From: Candidatus Saccharimonadota bacterium
GTDB lineage: Bacteria; Eremiobacterota; Xenobia; Xenobiales; Xenobiaceae
Direction: 5' to 3'
DNA: 56,447 bases
Assembly (NCBI GenBank): GCA_004554425.1
Contig: SFMI01000001.1
Coordinates: forward strand, 1-56,447
Made by a program: the position numbers and the translations under genes. The notes below the pieces were generated by a model that saw only the letters and a list, made by a program, of their open reading frames with translations, had not been told where the DNA came from and did not search any database. How positions within the stretch are numbered: position 1 is the stretch's first letter; the number at the start of each line of letters is the position of its first letter. Below are positions 1-7,491 of this stretch, piece by piece.

Positions 1-1
1 C

Positions 2-850
2 AGCGTAGTAATGTCTATTAAAGCTATAGCTGCCGATAAAGAGTATGATTTGAGCGCTTTCGCCGAAATTAGCGGCATAGACGACGCTGTGCTCGATTTA
101 CAAGAGGGCAGCTTAGAGGGCTTCATTTACAAGGGTATTAAGTATGGTACTATTGAAGGTGGTACCATTGCCGCTACTATTGGTAATACCAAAATAGTAG
201 TTGCCGATTCGATTTATGTTACCGATCAAAAACCTGCCGCTATCAGCTTAAAGCCTTCTTCGGTTGAAAGCCATGATATTTTTAGCCAAGTTGATAATGA
301 AGGCTCGCAGTATTTCATGCAATACGTTGCCGAAAAACAGTTACTTAGCCATTTCTCTCACATAAAGTACCACGCTGATTCTTCGAAGAAACAATACGAT
401 CCGATTTATTACTATGTTAACGAACAGCCTTTTATCGTTTACGCTACAGCTTATACTTCCGAAGATCCTACTAAAGGGCCTACTCCCACTATTAAAGATG
501 GGCAAATTGGCGTAACTATTACCGACGATCCTAATGTGACGCTTTTAGATGTTGAATTTTTAGATCCTGAATCTATGGAAGCACTTGGTTTCCAAATTAA
601 GGCTAGTGGTGACGATTACAAAATAACTGCCCAATATGGTCAAGGCGACCAAGCTATAAAGAGCGAGCCTGTAAAGTTGACTGTCGAAGCTGAAGGCATA
701 AATAATGAACTTATCCAGTTTGCGGCCATAGAGGAAAGTAAAGAGCCTACTTCCTTTGTTCCTAGTATTATCGAGGCTAAGAAAACTAAGATTGACTTTA
801 AGTTAAAACTTATGGGCTTTTCTAGTGTAAGTATTGGCATTAATGGATAA
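2..850 (+). CDS. Hypothetical exported-type protein, 5'-partial, ends at an in-frame TAA
   Basis: The reading frame is already open at the window edge (AGC GTA GTA precede the first ATG at 11), so this is probably the C-terminal part of a longer protein. The visible 279 residues are rich in beta-prone, Ser/Thr/Asp/Ile segments such as DPNVTLLDVEFLDPE, as in Ig-like or BACON-like surface domains. No catalytic motif is visible and I do not recognise a family. It lies just upstream of two lipoproteins of similar composition, so a cell-surface or periplasmic location is inferred. It stops at TAA 848-850, but the same frame continues another 80 codons with similar composition. Confidence 0.6.
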   Translation, partial: SVVMSIKAIAADKEYDLSAFAEISGIDDAVLDLQEGSLEGFIYKGIKYGTIEGGTIAATIGNTKIVVADSIYVTDQKPAAISLKPSSVESHDIFSQVDNEGSQYFMQYVAEKQLLSHFSHIKYHADSSKKQYDPIYYYVNEQPFIVYATAYTSEDPTKGPTPTIKDGQIGVTITDDPNVTLLDVEFLDPESMEALGFQIKASGDDYKITAQYGQGDQAIKSEPVKLTVEAEGINNELIQFAAIEESKEPTSFVPSIIEAKKTKIDFKLKLMGFSSVSIGING

Positions 851-1093
851 GAGGTATCTTTTTATACCGATCCTTTGGAAATTCCCACTGATGTAATTGC
901 GCCTGATCAGTATCCCAATGTTGTAGAGCAAACTGAGTTCTCCAACTTGATTTACAAACAAGATGAACCTGGACTTAATGCTTACACCTTAAAAGCTGAA
1001 GACGCGCTGGAAGCTAATAAAATAGTTAAACTTTTCATTGAAGAAGTTGAAGGCGCTCCTCAGTATAATTTTATATCTATTACTACTTATTAG
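851..1093 (+). pseudogene. In-frame continuation of the preceding gene after TAA
   Basis: Directly after the TAA at 848-850 the same frame stays open for 80 codons to TAG at 1091-1093. It reads like the preceding protein: EVSFYTDPLEIPTDV, then an acidic, beta-prone sequence. No ribosome binding site lies close to the only early start (TTG at 875). The simplest reading is one gene of at least 360 codons split by a nonsense change (CAA or GAA to TAA), a sequencing error, or an occasionally read-through stop. It is followed by a good terminator. Confidence 0.55.
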
Positions 1094-1119
1094 AGTGATA
1101 GTTTTGCAAACTAACTATA

Positions 1120-1159
1120 AGCGGCTGTACTTTTGGGCAAGTGTAGCTGCTTTTTTTTT
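1120..1159 (+). terminator. Rho-independent terminator
   Basis: An 11-base-pair stem (1120-1130 with 1141-1151, three G:T pairs) with a 10-base loop is followed by nine T. It ends the interrupted gene upstream. Confidence 0.8.
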
Positions 1160-1375
1160 GTTAAAGCGCTTGGCAGGAGGGCAGGCGCCTTGTTTGAAAA
1201 TAAGTAGGTTATCATTATTCATGCCTGCGCTGGGCTGGCTCTTTTTTCGTGCCAAGTCGGCGGCGCTTGTCTCTTGTAAGCTATTTTCCGGCTGAAAAGT
1301 TGAGAAAAAGTTCACGAATTTTTCGCGTTTTTGGGCGCGGTTCAACTCTTTTTATATCTGAGAGGAACAGAAAAT

Positions 1376-2980
1376 ATGGCTAAGTCCGCCTGTAAGAATC
1401 TATATGGCTTTACTGCTTTTGCGGCTGTTGCCGGTTTGGCTTTATGTTTAACTGCCACCGGGTGCAGCGACGATACTTCTAATCCCAATCCTTTTGAGGC
1501 CAATCGCGGTACTGTCACATACAATTATACTAAAGCCGTAGCCAAAGCAGCCGAGCTCCCCGCCACCGCTGTCAAAGCTACCTATACTTTTAGTGCCGGT
1601 GATGCTTTGCTCTATGCTGTCGATGCTTCTATCGATAAAATTACAGATGAGGAAGCTACTGTCGGTGAAGCGGTATCCCGTACAGTTATTATAGAGCAAG
1701 TGCCTGCCGATGCCGACAAGGTTTCTGTTATGTATTTCGACGCTGAGGGTACCCCTGTAGGCTTAGGCGTAGACAGGCTCGATTGGAATTCCACAACTGC
1801 CGGTAAGGCTGCTGTTGTTGAACAGCCCGATATGGTAGACAGTACAATTATCGCTGCCCAGATCGCTTCCAAACAGATCGTTCCCCAGTTGGTGGCTTCA
1901 GCTCCTTGCGTAGATAAGGGCAATTATGTTTGGGTTAAACCTGTTTTGGCTTATAATAACAGTTTGGGGCAGTCGGTCACTTTCGATCTCAGCAGTTTTG
2001 CTACTTATTCTTTGAATAAAAAATATGCCGACCAACCCACTTTCCTGGAAGAAGCTAAGTATGCCTGGTATATGGGCAATAAGGCCGATTCTTTAGTAGC
2101 TGACGAAGATACTACTGAAGCTGATACTACTGAAGTAAGCGCTTCCGAGGCTACTCCTGGTTACTATAAGGCTGTCGAGTATGGCCAACAAGAAGTTACC
2201 GTATCTTTGACCGGTTTGGAAGTTTTGGGCGAGCTCGATCCCGTTACCGTCTATATTAGCGATGCTAAACTTACTGGTGTAACTATCGAGGGTGAAGATG
2301 ACGTTTATGTCGTCGCTCCCGACTACACCTTTGGTCAAGAATCTTTATCTGTTCCTGGTGTAGGTACTCAAGCTATCCCCTTCAATACAGTATCCTTCAA
2401 AGCTATTGGCAACTATGTTGGTACCAACGGCCCTAGCTTTACTACCGATGCCAGCCAATACGTCAGCTGGGATGTAGAAGCCAGCGAAGGCATTACCGGT
2501 ACCAAAGACGCTTTAGGTCACTATATCGTTACTTCCAAAGCTACTTCTTTGAAGAATATTGCCGTAAGTGCCAAATCTAATGGTGCTTCCGACAAGGTGA
2601 CTTTGCACTCTTTACCCGCTAAAGCTGATGTTAAAGTTAATATCGCTGACAGAATAGCTTTGGGTGCCGTAGGCACTGGCACTGTCGAAGGTTTCTTCCT
2701 CGTTACGACCGACGAGGGTGACGTGGAAACTTCTAGCTTCAACGTTCCTGATTATAGCAAAGTCAAGATCAAAAACATTGTCTCTGACTTGGGCGACGCA
2801 AGCCAACCTACTGTAGCTAAAAACGAAAGTGCCGACGGCATTTACGTTGAATTTGATAAGGAAACACTAGGAACTGGCGTTAGCTTCGATACTATTTACG
2901 ATACTATTTACAAAGACGGCAAGAAGATTAACAAGACTGTTAATACTAAAGTAATTGCAGTTAATGAGGATGAAGTCTAG
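1376..2980 (+). CDS. Putative lipoprotein with Ig-like repeats, unknown function
   Basis: A 534-residue protein starting at ATG 1376, with a purine-rich GAGAGGAA upstream. An in-frame upstream extension to 1331 has no ribosome site and would bury the signal peptide. Residues 1-30 form a lipoprotein signal ending in LTATGC, with Cys30 followed by SDD as in exported lipoproteins. The rest is Val/Thr/Ala/Asp-rich and beta-prone, with an acidic stretch near residues 240-260 and no enzyme motif. A segment reading VPADADKVSVMYFDAEGTP resembles VPVESVSIGMTYYNSDGQA in the next gene, so the two look like paralogues. A structural or adhesive surface role is inferred. It is flanked by terminators and is probably monocistronic. 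Confidence 0.75.
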   Translation: MAKSACKNLYGFTAFAAVAGLALCLTATGCSDDTSNPNPFEANRGTVTYNYTKAVAKAAELPATAVKATYTFSAGDALLYAVDASIDKITDEEATVGEAVSRTVIIEQVPADADKVSVMYFDAEGTPVGLGVDRLDWNSTTAGKAAVVEQPDMVDSTIIAAQIASKQIVPQLVASAPCVDKGNYVWVKPVLAYNNSLGQSVTFDLSSFATYSLNKKYADQPTFLEEAKYAWYMGNKADSLVADEDTTEADTTEVSASEATPGYYKAVEYGQQEVTVSLTGLEVLGELDPVTVYISDAKLTGVTIEGEDDVYVVAPDYTFGQESLSVPGVGTQAIPFNTVSFKAIGNYVGTNGPSFTTDASQYVSWDVEASEGITGTKDALGHYIVTSKATSLKNIAVSAKSNGASDKVTLHSLPAKADVKVNIADRIALGAVGTGTVEGFFLVTTDEGDVETSSFNVPDYSKVKIKNIVSDLGDASQPTVAKNESADGIYVEFDKETLGTGVSFDTIYDTIYKDGKKINKTVNTKVIAVNEDEV

Positions 2981-3002
2981 GTTCTCATAAAATTTTCTAC
3001 CT

Positions 3003-3051
3003 AAAAGGTGGCTGTCTCAGCTCTAACAATCTGGGGTTGCCCCTTTTTTTT
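3003..3051 (+). terminator. Rho-independent terminator
   Basis: GGGG-TTG-CCCC (3033-3043) followed by eight T. A longer stem from AAAAGG(T)GGC at about 3003 is also possible. It lies between two same-strand lipoprotein genes. Confidence 0.6.
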
Positions 3052-3124
3052 AAGTTAGCATTATGTTTTGTAAGCGGACAAATGTTTGCTTTTAATACTC
3101 AATTTATATTAGAAAGGAATTTTT

Positions 3125-4561
3125 ATGCGCAAGTTTTTTCTTAACAAACGCTCTTGGAAAGTTTTAGTTACTTTTCTTATAGTGTTGGGCTTGTGCACCG
3201 TTTTGAGTGCATGCTCCGACGATGACGAGTTGGCTAATCCCTCTCGCGCTTCTATTCTGGTAACTCACGAAATTTCTTCCGGTAAGGTAGGAGCTGCGGC
3301 TCGCGCTTTGGGTTCCGATATTCACAGTGTGATTTACTATTGTTACAATAGCCAAGGCGTACGCACTTTTGGCCCGGCTCAGTTGGTAAAAGCTCATCAA
3401 GTACTTTTGCAAGCCGTTCCGGTAGAATCAGTGTCCATTGGCATGACCTATTACAATAGCGACGGCCAGGCTTTGGCTTATTACAGTCAGCCGATCAGCC
3501 TCAATGTAGGCCAAGTTTACGAAATAACCAATCCAGAGTGGAAATATCTGGATGAAATCGACAATATGGTCGGTTTGGAGATCGCCCAAGACGATATGCG
3601 TTTGCATACCGGTGACGATGCCATTTTCTATGCTTTAGCTCTGTTTAAAGATGCTGAAAGCGGCAAAATTTATCCTCAGCTTTTCACCGGTATGTGCGAT
3701 TGGAAGAGCAGCAATACTAAAGTTGCTTCTTTAACTAAGCAAACTGACGATGGTGAAAATACTTTAGGCAACGGCAAGTTCTACACTTTAGCTGCTGGCA
3801 GTGCTGACATAAGTGCTACTTTCCAAAAATATACTGATACCGTAACTTTAAATGTTACAGATGCCGATATTACAGAAGTAAAATTTGCTGAAACTGAGCT
3901 TACTTTGCCTTTAGGCTTGCCTTCTTACGAGTGTCCTTTAATAGCCACTTGGTCTGACGGCGAAACTACCGATGTAAGCTACCAGAGCAACTGGAGTTCT
4001 AGCAATATCGATCGCGTCTTAGCCAGTTATGGCGCTATCTTCCCAAAATCTTGTCACGAAACTGAAGAACAGCCTACTACTATTACCGCTACTTGCACTT
4101 CCAATGGCAATAGCTACCAGGCTCAGTGCAAAGTTACTGTAGTTGAAGGTACTTTCAAAGGCTTGCGCGTCTCTCTCGACCCGGAAACTCTTTATGTCGG
4201 TGGAAGTTGCTTTATTGACGTTTTTGCCAAATTCGCTGTCAACGGTACTGAAAAAGATTATATAATCGATGATACCGGTTCCTATATAGTAACTTCTTCT
4301 AATCCTGAAGTGGCTGTTATAGATCTTTATGGCATGACTATCGAAGGTTTGGCTGTTGGTACTACCGATTTAAGCGTAAACTTTGCTAGCGGAGACATTA
4401 AAGATTCTGCTAAGACTACTGTTTCTGTAGTTGAGCGTGGCACTTCTGACGGTCAGGTTGATACTGACGATAATACTGGTGATGCTACTGGTGACAATAC
4501 TGGCGATAATACCGGAGATGAAGGTGGCGATGAAGGTGGCGACGGATCTGACGAAGGCTAA
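3125..4561 (+). CDS. Lipoprotein with Big_2-like Ig domains and Gly/Asp-rich tail
   Basis: A 478-residue protein with AGAAAGGAA upstream of ATG 3125. The signal peptide ends in a lipobox (VLSAC, Cys30) followed by SDDDE, an acidic sequence typical of outer-membrane or surface sorting. An N-terminal domain shared with the preceding gene is followed by two or three bacterial Ig-like (Big_2-type) units, for example SNPEVAVIDLYGMTIEGLAV. The C terminus is a low-complexity run of TGD/EGGD units encoded by near-repetitive DNA at 4460-4560. A surface adhesin or scaffold role is inferred. The gene ends at TAA 4559-4561, but the Gly/Asp-rich frame continues for 12 more codons. Confidence 0.75.
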   Translation: MRKFFLNKRSWKVLVTFLIVLGLCTVLSACSDDDELANPSRASILVTHEISSGKVGAAARALGSDIHSVIYYCYNSQGVRTFGPAQLVKAHQVLLQAVPVESVSIGMTYYNSDGQALAYYSQPISLNVGQVYEITNPEWKYLDEIDNMVGLEIAQDDMRLHTGDDAIFYALALFKDAESGKIYPQLFTGMCDWKSSNTKVASLTKQTDDGENTLGNGKFYTLAAGSADISATFQKYTDTVTLNVTDADITEVKFAETELTLPLGLPSYECPLIATWSDGETTDVSYQSNWSSSNIDRVLASYGAIFPKSCHETEEQPTTITATCTSNGNSYQAQCKVTVVEGTFKGLRVSLDPETLYVGGSCFIDVFAKFAVNGTEKDYIIDDTGSYIVTSSNPEVAVIDLYGMTIEGLAVGTTDLSVNFASGDIKDSAKTTVSVVERGTSDGQVDTDDNTGDATGDNTGDNTGDEGGDEGGDGSDEG

Positions 4562-4600
4562 GATGGTGGCGACATCAACATCAGTGGCTTGATCGGTTAG
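4562..4600 (+). other. In-frame continuation after TAA of the Big_2 lipoprotein
   Basis: Codons after TAA 4559-4561 read DGGDINISGLIG and then TAG. The first residues continue the Asp/Gly repeat exactly in phase, so the TAA looks like a recent nonsense change or a read-through stop rather than the original end. This is the second such case within 4 kb. Confidence 0.45.
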
Positions 4601-4636
4601 CCTGTAATTTGCTTACCAAGCTTCAATAAGTCATAA

Positions 4637-4676
4637 AAAAATAAGCCTTCCGCTTCTAAGTGGGAGGCTTATTTTT
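4637..4676. terminator. Bidirectional terminator
   Basis: A perfect 12-base-pair stem (4637-4648 with 4665-4676) has A-rich and T-rich flanks. It lies between the plus-strand lipoprotein gene and the minus-strand radical SAM gene and serves both. Confidence 0.85.
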
Positions 4677-4679
4677 ATG

Positions 4680-5786
4680 TTATTTTTCTTCGACTTGCCA
4701 GCGCTCTAAGCTGCCGGGAATTTCGGAACTGAGTCGCTCCAAAATAGCTTGCATAGCTTCGCACATAATGGTTTGCTGATCCGGATTGCCACTAAGCTGA
4801 CGCTCCCAAGCGCAGCCACCACGGCAGAAATGGAACCATTTGCAAGAGCGGCAATTGACGGGAATTTGGGCCCAGCGGCGGAAAAATTCAATAGCTTTAG
4901 GGGAAGTCATCAGCTCTTTTAAGGTATGCTGATGGATATTACCTAAGCAAAATTCTTTCATGCCGGAGAATTCGTCGCAAGGATAGACGTCACCATTGTG
5001 AGCAAAACCCACAAAGTGAGAGCACTTGCCTTGTAATTTGCAATAGTGCGGCGTATGGCCGGCCAACTTGCGAGAAATTTCGGAAAGAATGCGCACTCGG
5101 AAATTGGGATTGCCTATGGCTAACCAGCGATCCAAAACGCGCATAATGAAATCTTTGTATTGCTTGCCGCTGATCTCTACTTCGAAGTGGCCTTCATGGA
5201 AACGAGTAGAGGGGACAAAGTCCATCTCTCTAACGCCGTTGCTTTCAAACCAATCGACCAATTCTTCAGGGTGATCTAAGCCTCTGGGAGTGAGTACAGC
5301 CGAAACGCGGGGGTTAATACCCACTTTGCGCAAATTGGTAATACCTTGCCACACGGCATCAAAAGTGCCCTGACCGGCTTGAGCTCCAGCTCTGTAGACA
5401 CGTTGCTGATTGTGCAACCAAGGAGGGCCATCCAGACTGACAGTGACGGCAAAGCCTCGTTTGGCTAAAAGATCGGCCCATTCGTCATTGATAAGGGTGC
5501 CGTTGGTTTGCAAACCATGGTAGACGGTACGTCCGGCAAAATACTGATCGACTAATTCCATCGCTTTGGCAAAGCGTTTGACACCGTAAAGAGTGGGCTC
5601 GCCGCCAAACCATAAAAGATGGATAGGCCCTTGGGTATTTTGGGCTACCGCTTCGAGGGATTTTTCTAACGTCGCCTGATCCATAAAATAACCAGAGCCC
5701 AGCTTCCCATCCTGACAGCAGTACTTACAGGCGAGGTTGCAGGACTCGGTTAATTTAAAGACTGGCCTTAATTGGCCGGAAATCAC
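4680..5786 (-). CDS. Radical SAM/SPASM peptide maturase, anSME-like
   Basis: A 368-residue radical SAM protein. The cluster motif CNLACKYC (Cys16, Cys20, Cys23) binds the SAM-cleaving 4Fe-4S centre; GGEP follows near residue 62. The C-terminal SPASM region has GDVYPCDEF, LGNI and a final C-x2-C-x5-C-x3-C (NCRSCKWFHFCRGGC), so two auxiliary clusters are expected. The fold matches anaerobic sulfatase-maturating enzymes and RiPP maturases. The GTG start at 5786 overlaps the TGA of a 30-codon peptide gene, implying translational coupling, and no sulfatase is nearby. A role in modifying that peptide is therefore inferred; sulfatase maturation in trans is the alternative. Confidence 0.9.
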   Translation of the reverse strand: MISGQLRPVFKLTESCNLACKYCCQDGKLGSGYFMDQATLEKSLEAVAQNTQGPIHLLWFGGEPTLYGVKRFAKAMELVDQYFAGRTVYHGLQTNGTLINDEWADLLAKRGFAVTVSLDGPPWLHNQQRVYRAGAQAGQGTFDAVWQGITNLRKVGINPRVSAVLTPRGLDHPEELVDWFESNGVREMDFVPSTRFHEGHFEVEISGKQYKDFIMRVLDRWLAIGNPNFRVRILSEISRKLAGHTPHYCKLQGKCSHFVGFAHNGDVYPCDEFSGMKEFCLGNIHQHTLKELMTSPKAIEFFRRWAQIPVNCRSCKWFHFCRGGCAWERQLSGNPDQQTIMCEAMQAILERLSSEIPGSLERWQVEEK

Positions 5787-5875
5787 GCTTTAACCCAGCA
5801 AACGCAGTCTTTTTCTTCGGGATCAGCATTGATAGCTGCAGCGATTACAGCATTAACTTCTTTGGTCTCTGCCAT
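5783..5875 (-). CDS. Short precursor peptide (30 aa) coupled to the radical SAM maturase
   Basis: ATG at 5875 follows an excellent ribosome site (TAAGGAG, 8 bases away). The 30-residue product begins MAETKEVNAVIAAAINADP, a helical acidic leader-like part, and ends EEKDCVCWVKA. Its TGA (5785-5783) overlaps the GTG of the maturase. The C-terminal Cys24, Cys26, Trp27 and Lys29 are the reactive residues usually crosslinked by SPASM enzymes; W-x-K resembles the Trp-x-Lys ring of darobactin. Neither a double-Gly cleavage site nor a known precursor family is recognisable. I infer a RiPP or peptide-derived cofactor precursor; the modification is unknown. Confidence 0.75.
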   Translation of the reverse strand: MAETKEVNAVIAAAINADPEEKDCVCWVKA

Positions 5876-5938
5876 TTTGATTTCTCCTTATATTGTAGGC
5901 GGCGGGGTTGGACAAAAAAGCAACCTCGTGCATTGGGC

Positions 5939-5976
5939 CTTCGGATGTTAGCTTTAAAGGCAAACTAGCCCCGAAG
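5939..5976 (-). promoter_or_regulatory. Possible leader hairpin upstream of the peptide gene
   Basis: CTTCGG at 5939-5944 pairs with CCGAAG at 5971-5976, with imperfect inner pairing (TAG/CTA, TTT/AAA). It lies about 65 bases upstream of the peptide start and lacks a T-run. It could be a leader structure; the evidence is weak. Confidence 0.25.
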
Positions 5977-5999
5977 ACAATTTTTCGCCTTCGCTTCTT

Positions 6000-6053
6000 A
6001 AGGAAAGCGCTCCTGCTTAGGTTCAAGACCTTAGAAGCAGGAGCGCTTTCCTT
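6000..6053 (-). terminator. Strong hairpin terminator after the AI-2E-type permease gene
   Basis: A perfect 19-base-pair stem (6000-6018 with 6035-6053) with a 16-base loop, downstream of the minus-strand permease gene. It separates that transcript from the peptide/radical SAM unit. Confidence 0.75.
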
Positions 6054-6090
6054 ATCCTTTATATAGATATTGGCAGCTATCGCTTGAAGC

Positions 6091-7491
6091 TCATTTCTTC
6101 TCGCTGTGGCTAGTTTCGGAAGTCGATTCTTGTTTTTCAGGAATATTGACCTCTTGGGAAGAGTCCACTGCTGCTATTTCAGCGCTTTTTAAGCCATATT
6201 GACGTAGCTTGTGTACTAGTTGTTTACTGTCTTTTACTTTGCCGTGTACCTTACTGACAATTTGTTTGACAGATTCGCGAGCTGGTACGGTGCCATTAGC
6301 TTCGGGAGGATAGGGCGTTTCTGGCAAGCGCATATCTTCTTCGGTAAGAGGGCCAAAAGCTGGATTCTTTTCTACGTAGAATTCTATGCATACTCTGGTA
6401 ATAGCTGCTAAGGGGATAGCTACCAGCATGCCCATAATGCCACCAAGTTCAGCACCGGCAATTAAAGCTACCATTACTGTAAGGGGAGGCAATTTGACAG
6501 AGCGTCCAATTACAGCTGGCACAATAATATGGCCTTCTAGCCAGTGCACAGCTTGCAAAACAATAATAGTAAAGACGGCAAAGAGGGGCCCTTTGTTGAG
6601 CAAAGCAATAATAAAAGCCGGAATATAACTTATAGCTACGCCTACATAAGGAATAATATCGATAATGCCGGAGAAAACACCGATTAAAATAGCATAATCT
6701 ATGCCCATAATCCACAGAGAGACGCCGACAAAAAAGCCGATAGTGACACAGACAATAAGTTGACCGCAGATAAATTTGCCCAAAACATAATTTATGCGGC
6801 GCAATAAATCGACAGCTCCGTTGCGCCAAGCTTTGGGTAAACAACTAACAAAGCTTTCTTTGTAAACGCCTGCGTCCATGAGAATATAGAAAACTAGCAA
6901 AGGCACTAGAATGGCGCCACCCATAATGCTGGCCATACTGCGCATACCGGATAAGAAGCCCGGCATAGAGTTTTTAACCAAACTGGGACTGTTGCTTTGC
7001 ATAAATTGCATTATATGCTGAGTGCTAAGCTTCTCCGGATCGATCATGGGTTTGAGAGTTACGGGCAGCCAGCTTTGAATAGTCAGAGCCCATTGAGAAG
7101 TAATATTGTTTAAGCTGGCCGACATAACGCTCATGTTACTAATTAGACGATGAAATTCCAACTTGACGATAGGCAACAAGTAAGCCACGAAAAAGCTTAT
7201 CAAGGCCAACAAGAAGGCATAAACTAAGGCTATAGCCGTAGTTTTGGGTATGCCCTTTTCGTGCAATAAGTGTACACATGGAGCTATTAGATAGGTAACC
7301 AAAATAGACACGATCAAAATATTGACGATCATGTGAATTTGGCCCAAAAACCAACAGATGATTCCAACTAAGAGCAGAAGTCCTAGCACATAAAAAATTA
7401 TGTGAAACTTATTTTTATTATTAGAGTCCATATTAAATGGCAGAATATCCTTATTGAGTTTTTTTTGAAGTTGTGTTCGTTTAGAAAGCAA
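6091..7491 (-). CDS. AI-2E/PerM family membrane permease
   Basis: A 466-residue polytopic membrane protein of the AI-2E transporter (PerM, COG0628) family, recognised from paired N-terminal helices, a long periplasmic or amphipathic segment, and the conserved GIIDIIPYVG and PPLTVMVALIAG regions. The family exports small molecules or ions; substrates differ and none can be assigned here. A hydrophilic C-terminal tail of about 90 residues is Lys/Glu/Ser-rich. The longest frame starts at TTG 7491 and overlaps the upstream gene by 11 bases, with AGGAA nearby. ATG 7431 (residue 21) is a reasonable alternative. It is probably cotranscribed with the secreted protein gene upstream. Confidence 0.85.
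   Translation of the reverse strand: MLSKRTQLQKKLNKDILPFNMDSNNKNKFHIIFYVLGLLLLVGIICWFLGQIHMIVNILIVSILVTYLIAPCVHLLHEKGIPKTTAIALVYAFLLALISFFVAYLLPIVKLEFHRLISNMSVMSASLNNITSQWALTIQSWLPVTLKPMIDPEKLSTQHIMQFMQSNSPSLVKNSMPGFLSGMRSMASIMGGAILVPLLVFYILMDAGVYKESFVSCLPKAWRNGAVDLLRRINYVLGKFICGQLIVCVTIGFFVGVSLWIMGIDYAILIGVFSGIIDIIPYVGVAISYIPAFIIALLNKGPLFAVFTIIVLQAVHWLEGHIIVPAVIGRSVKLPPLTVMVALIAGAELGGIMGMLVAIPLAAITRVCIEFYVEKNPAFGPLTEEDMRLPETPYPPEANGTVPARESVKQIVSKVHGKVKDSKQLVHKLRQYGLKSAEIAAVDSSQEVNIPEKQESTSETSHSEKK

Noticed and set aside
1038..1295. Plus-strand 85-codon frame rich in Leu and Phe
   Set aside because: It overlaps the end of the surface protein and runs through a good terminator, with no ribosome site; composition reflects T-rich terminator DNA.
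4559..4561. TAA reassigned as a sense codon in this organism
   Set aside because: Many conserved genes, including dnaK, end correctly at TAA, so a general reassignment is not supported.
6449..6844. 131-codon minus-strand frame inside the permease gene
   Set aside because: Frame-shifted shadow of the permease, Cys/Tyr/Arg-rich as expected of an out-of-frame reading.
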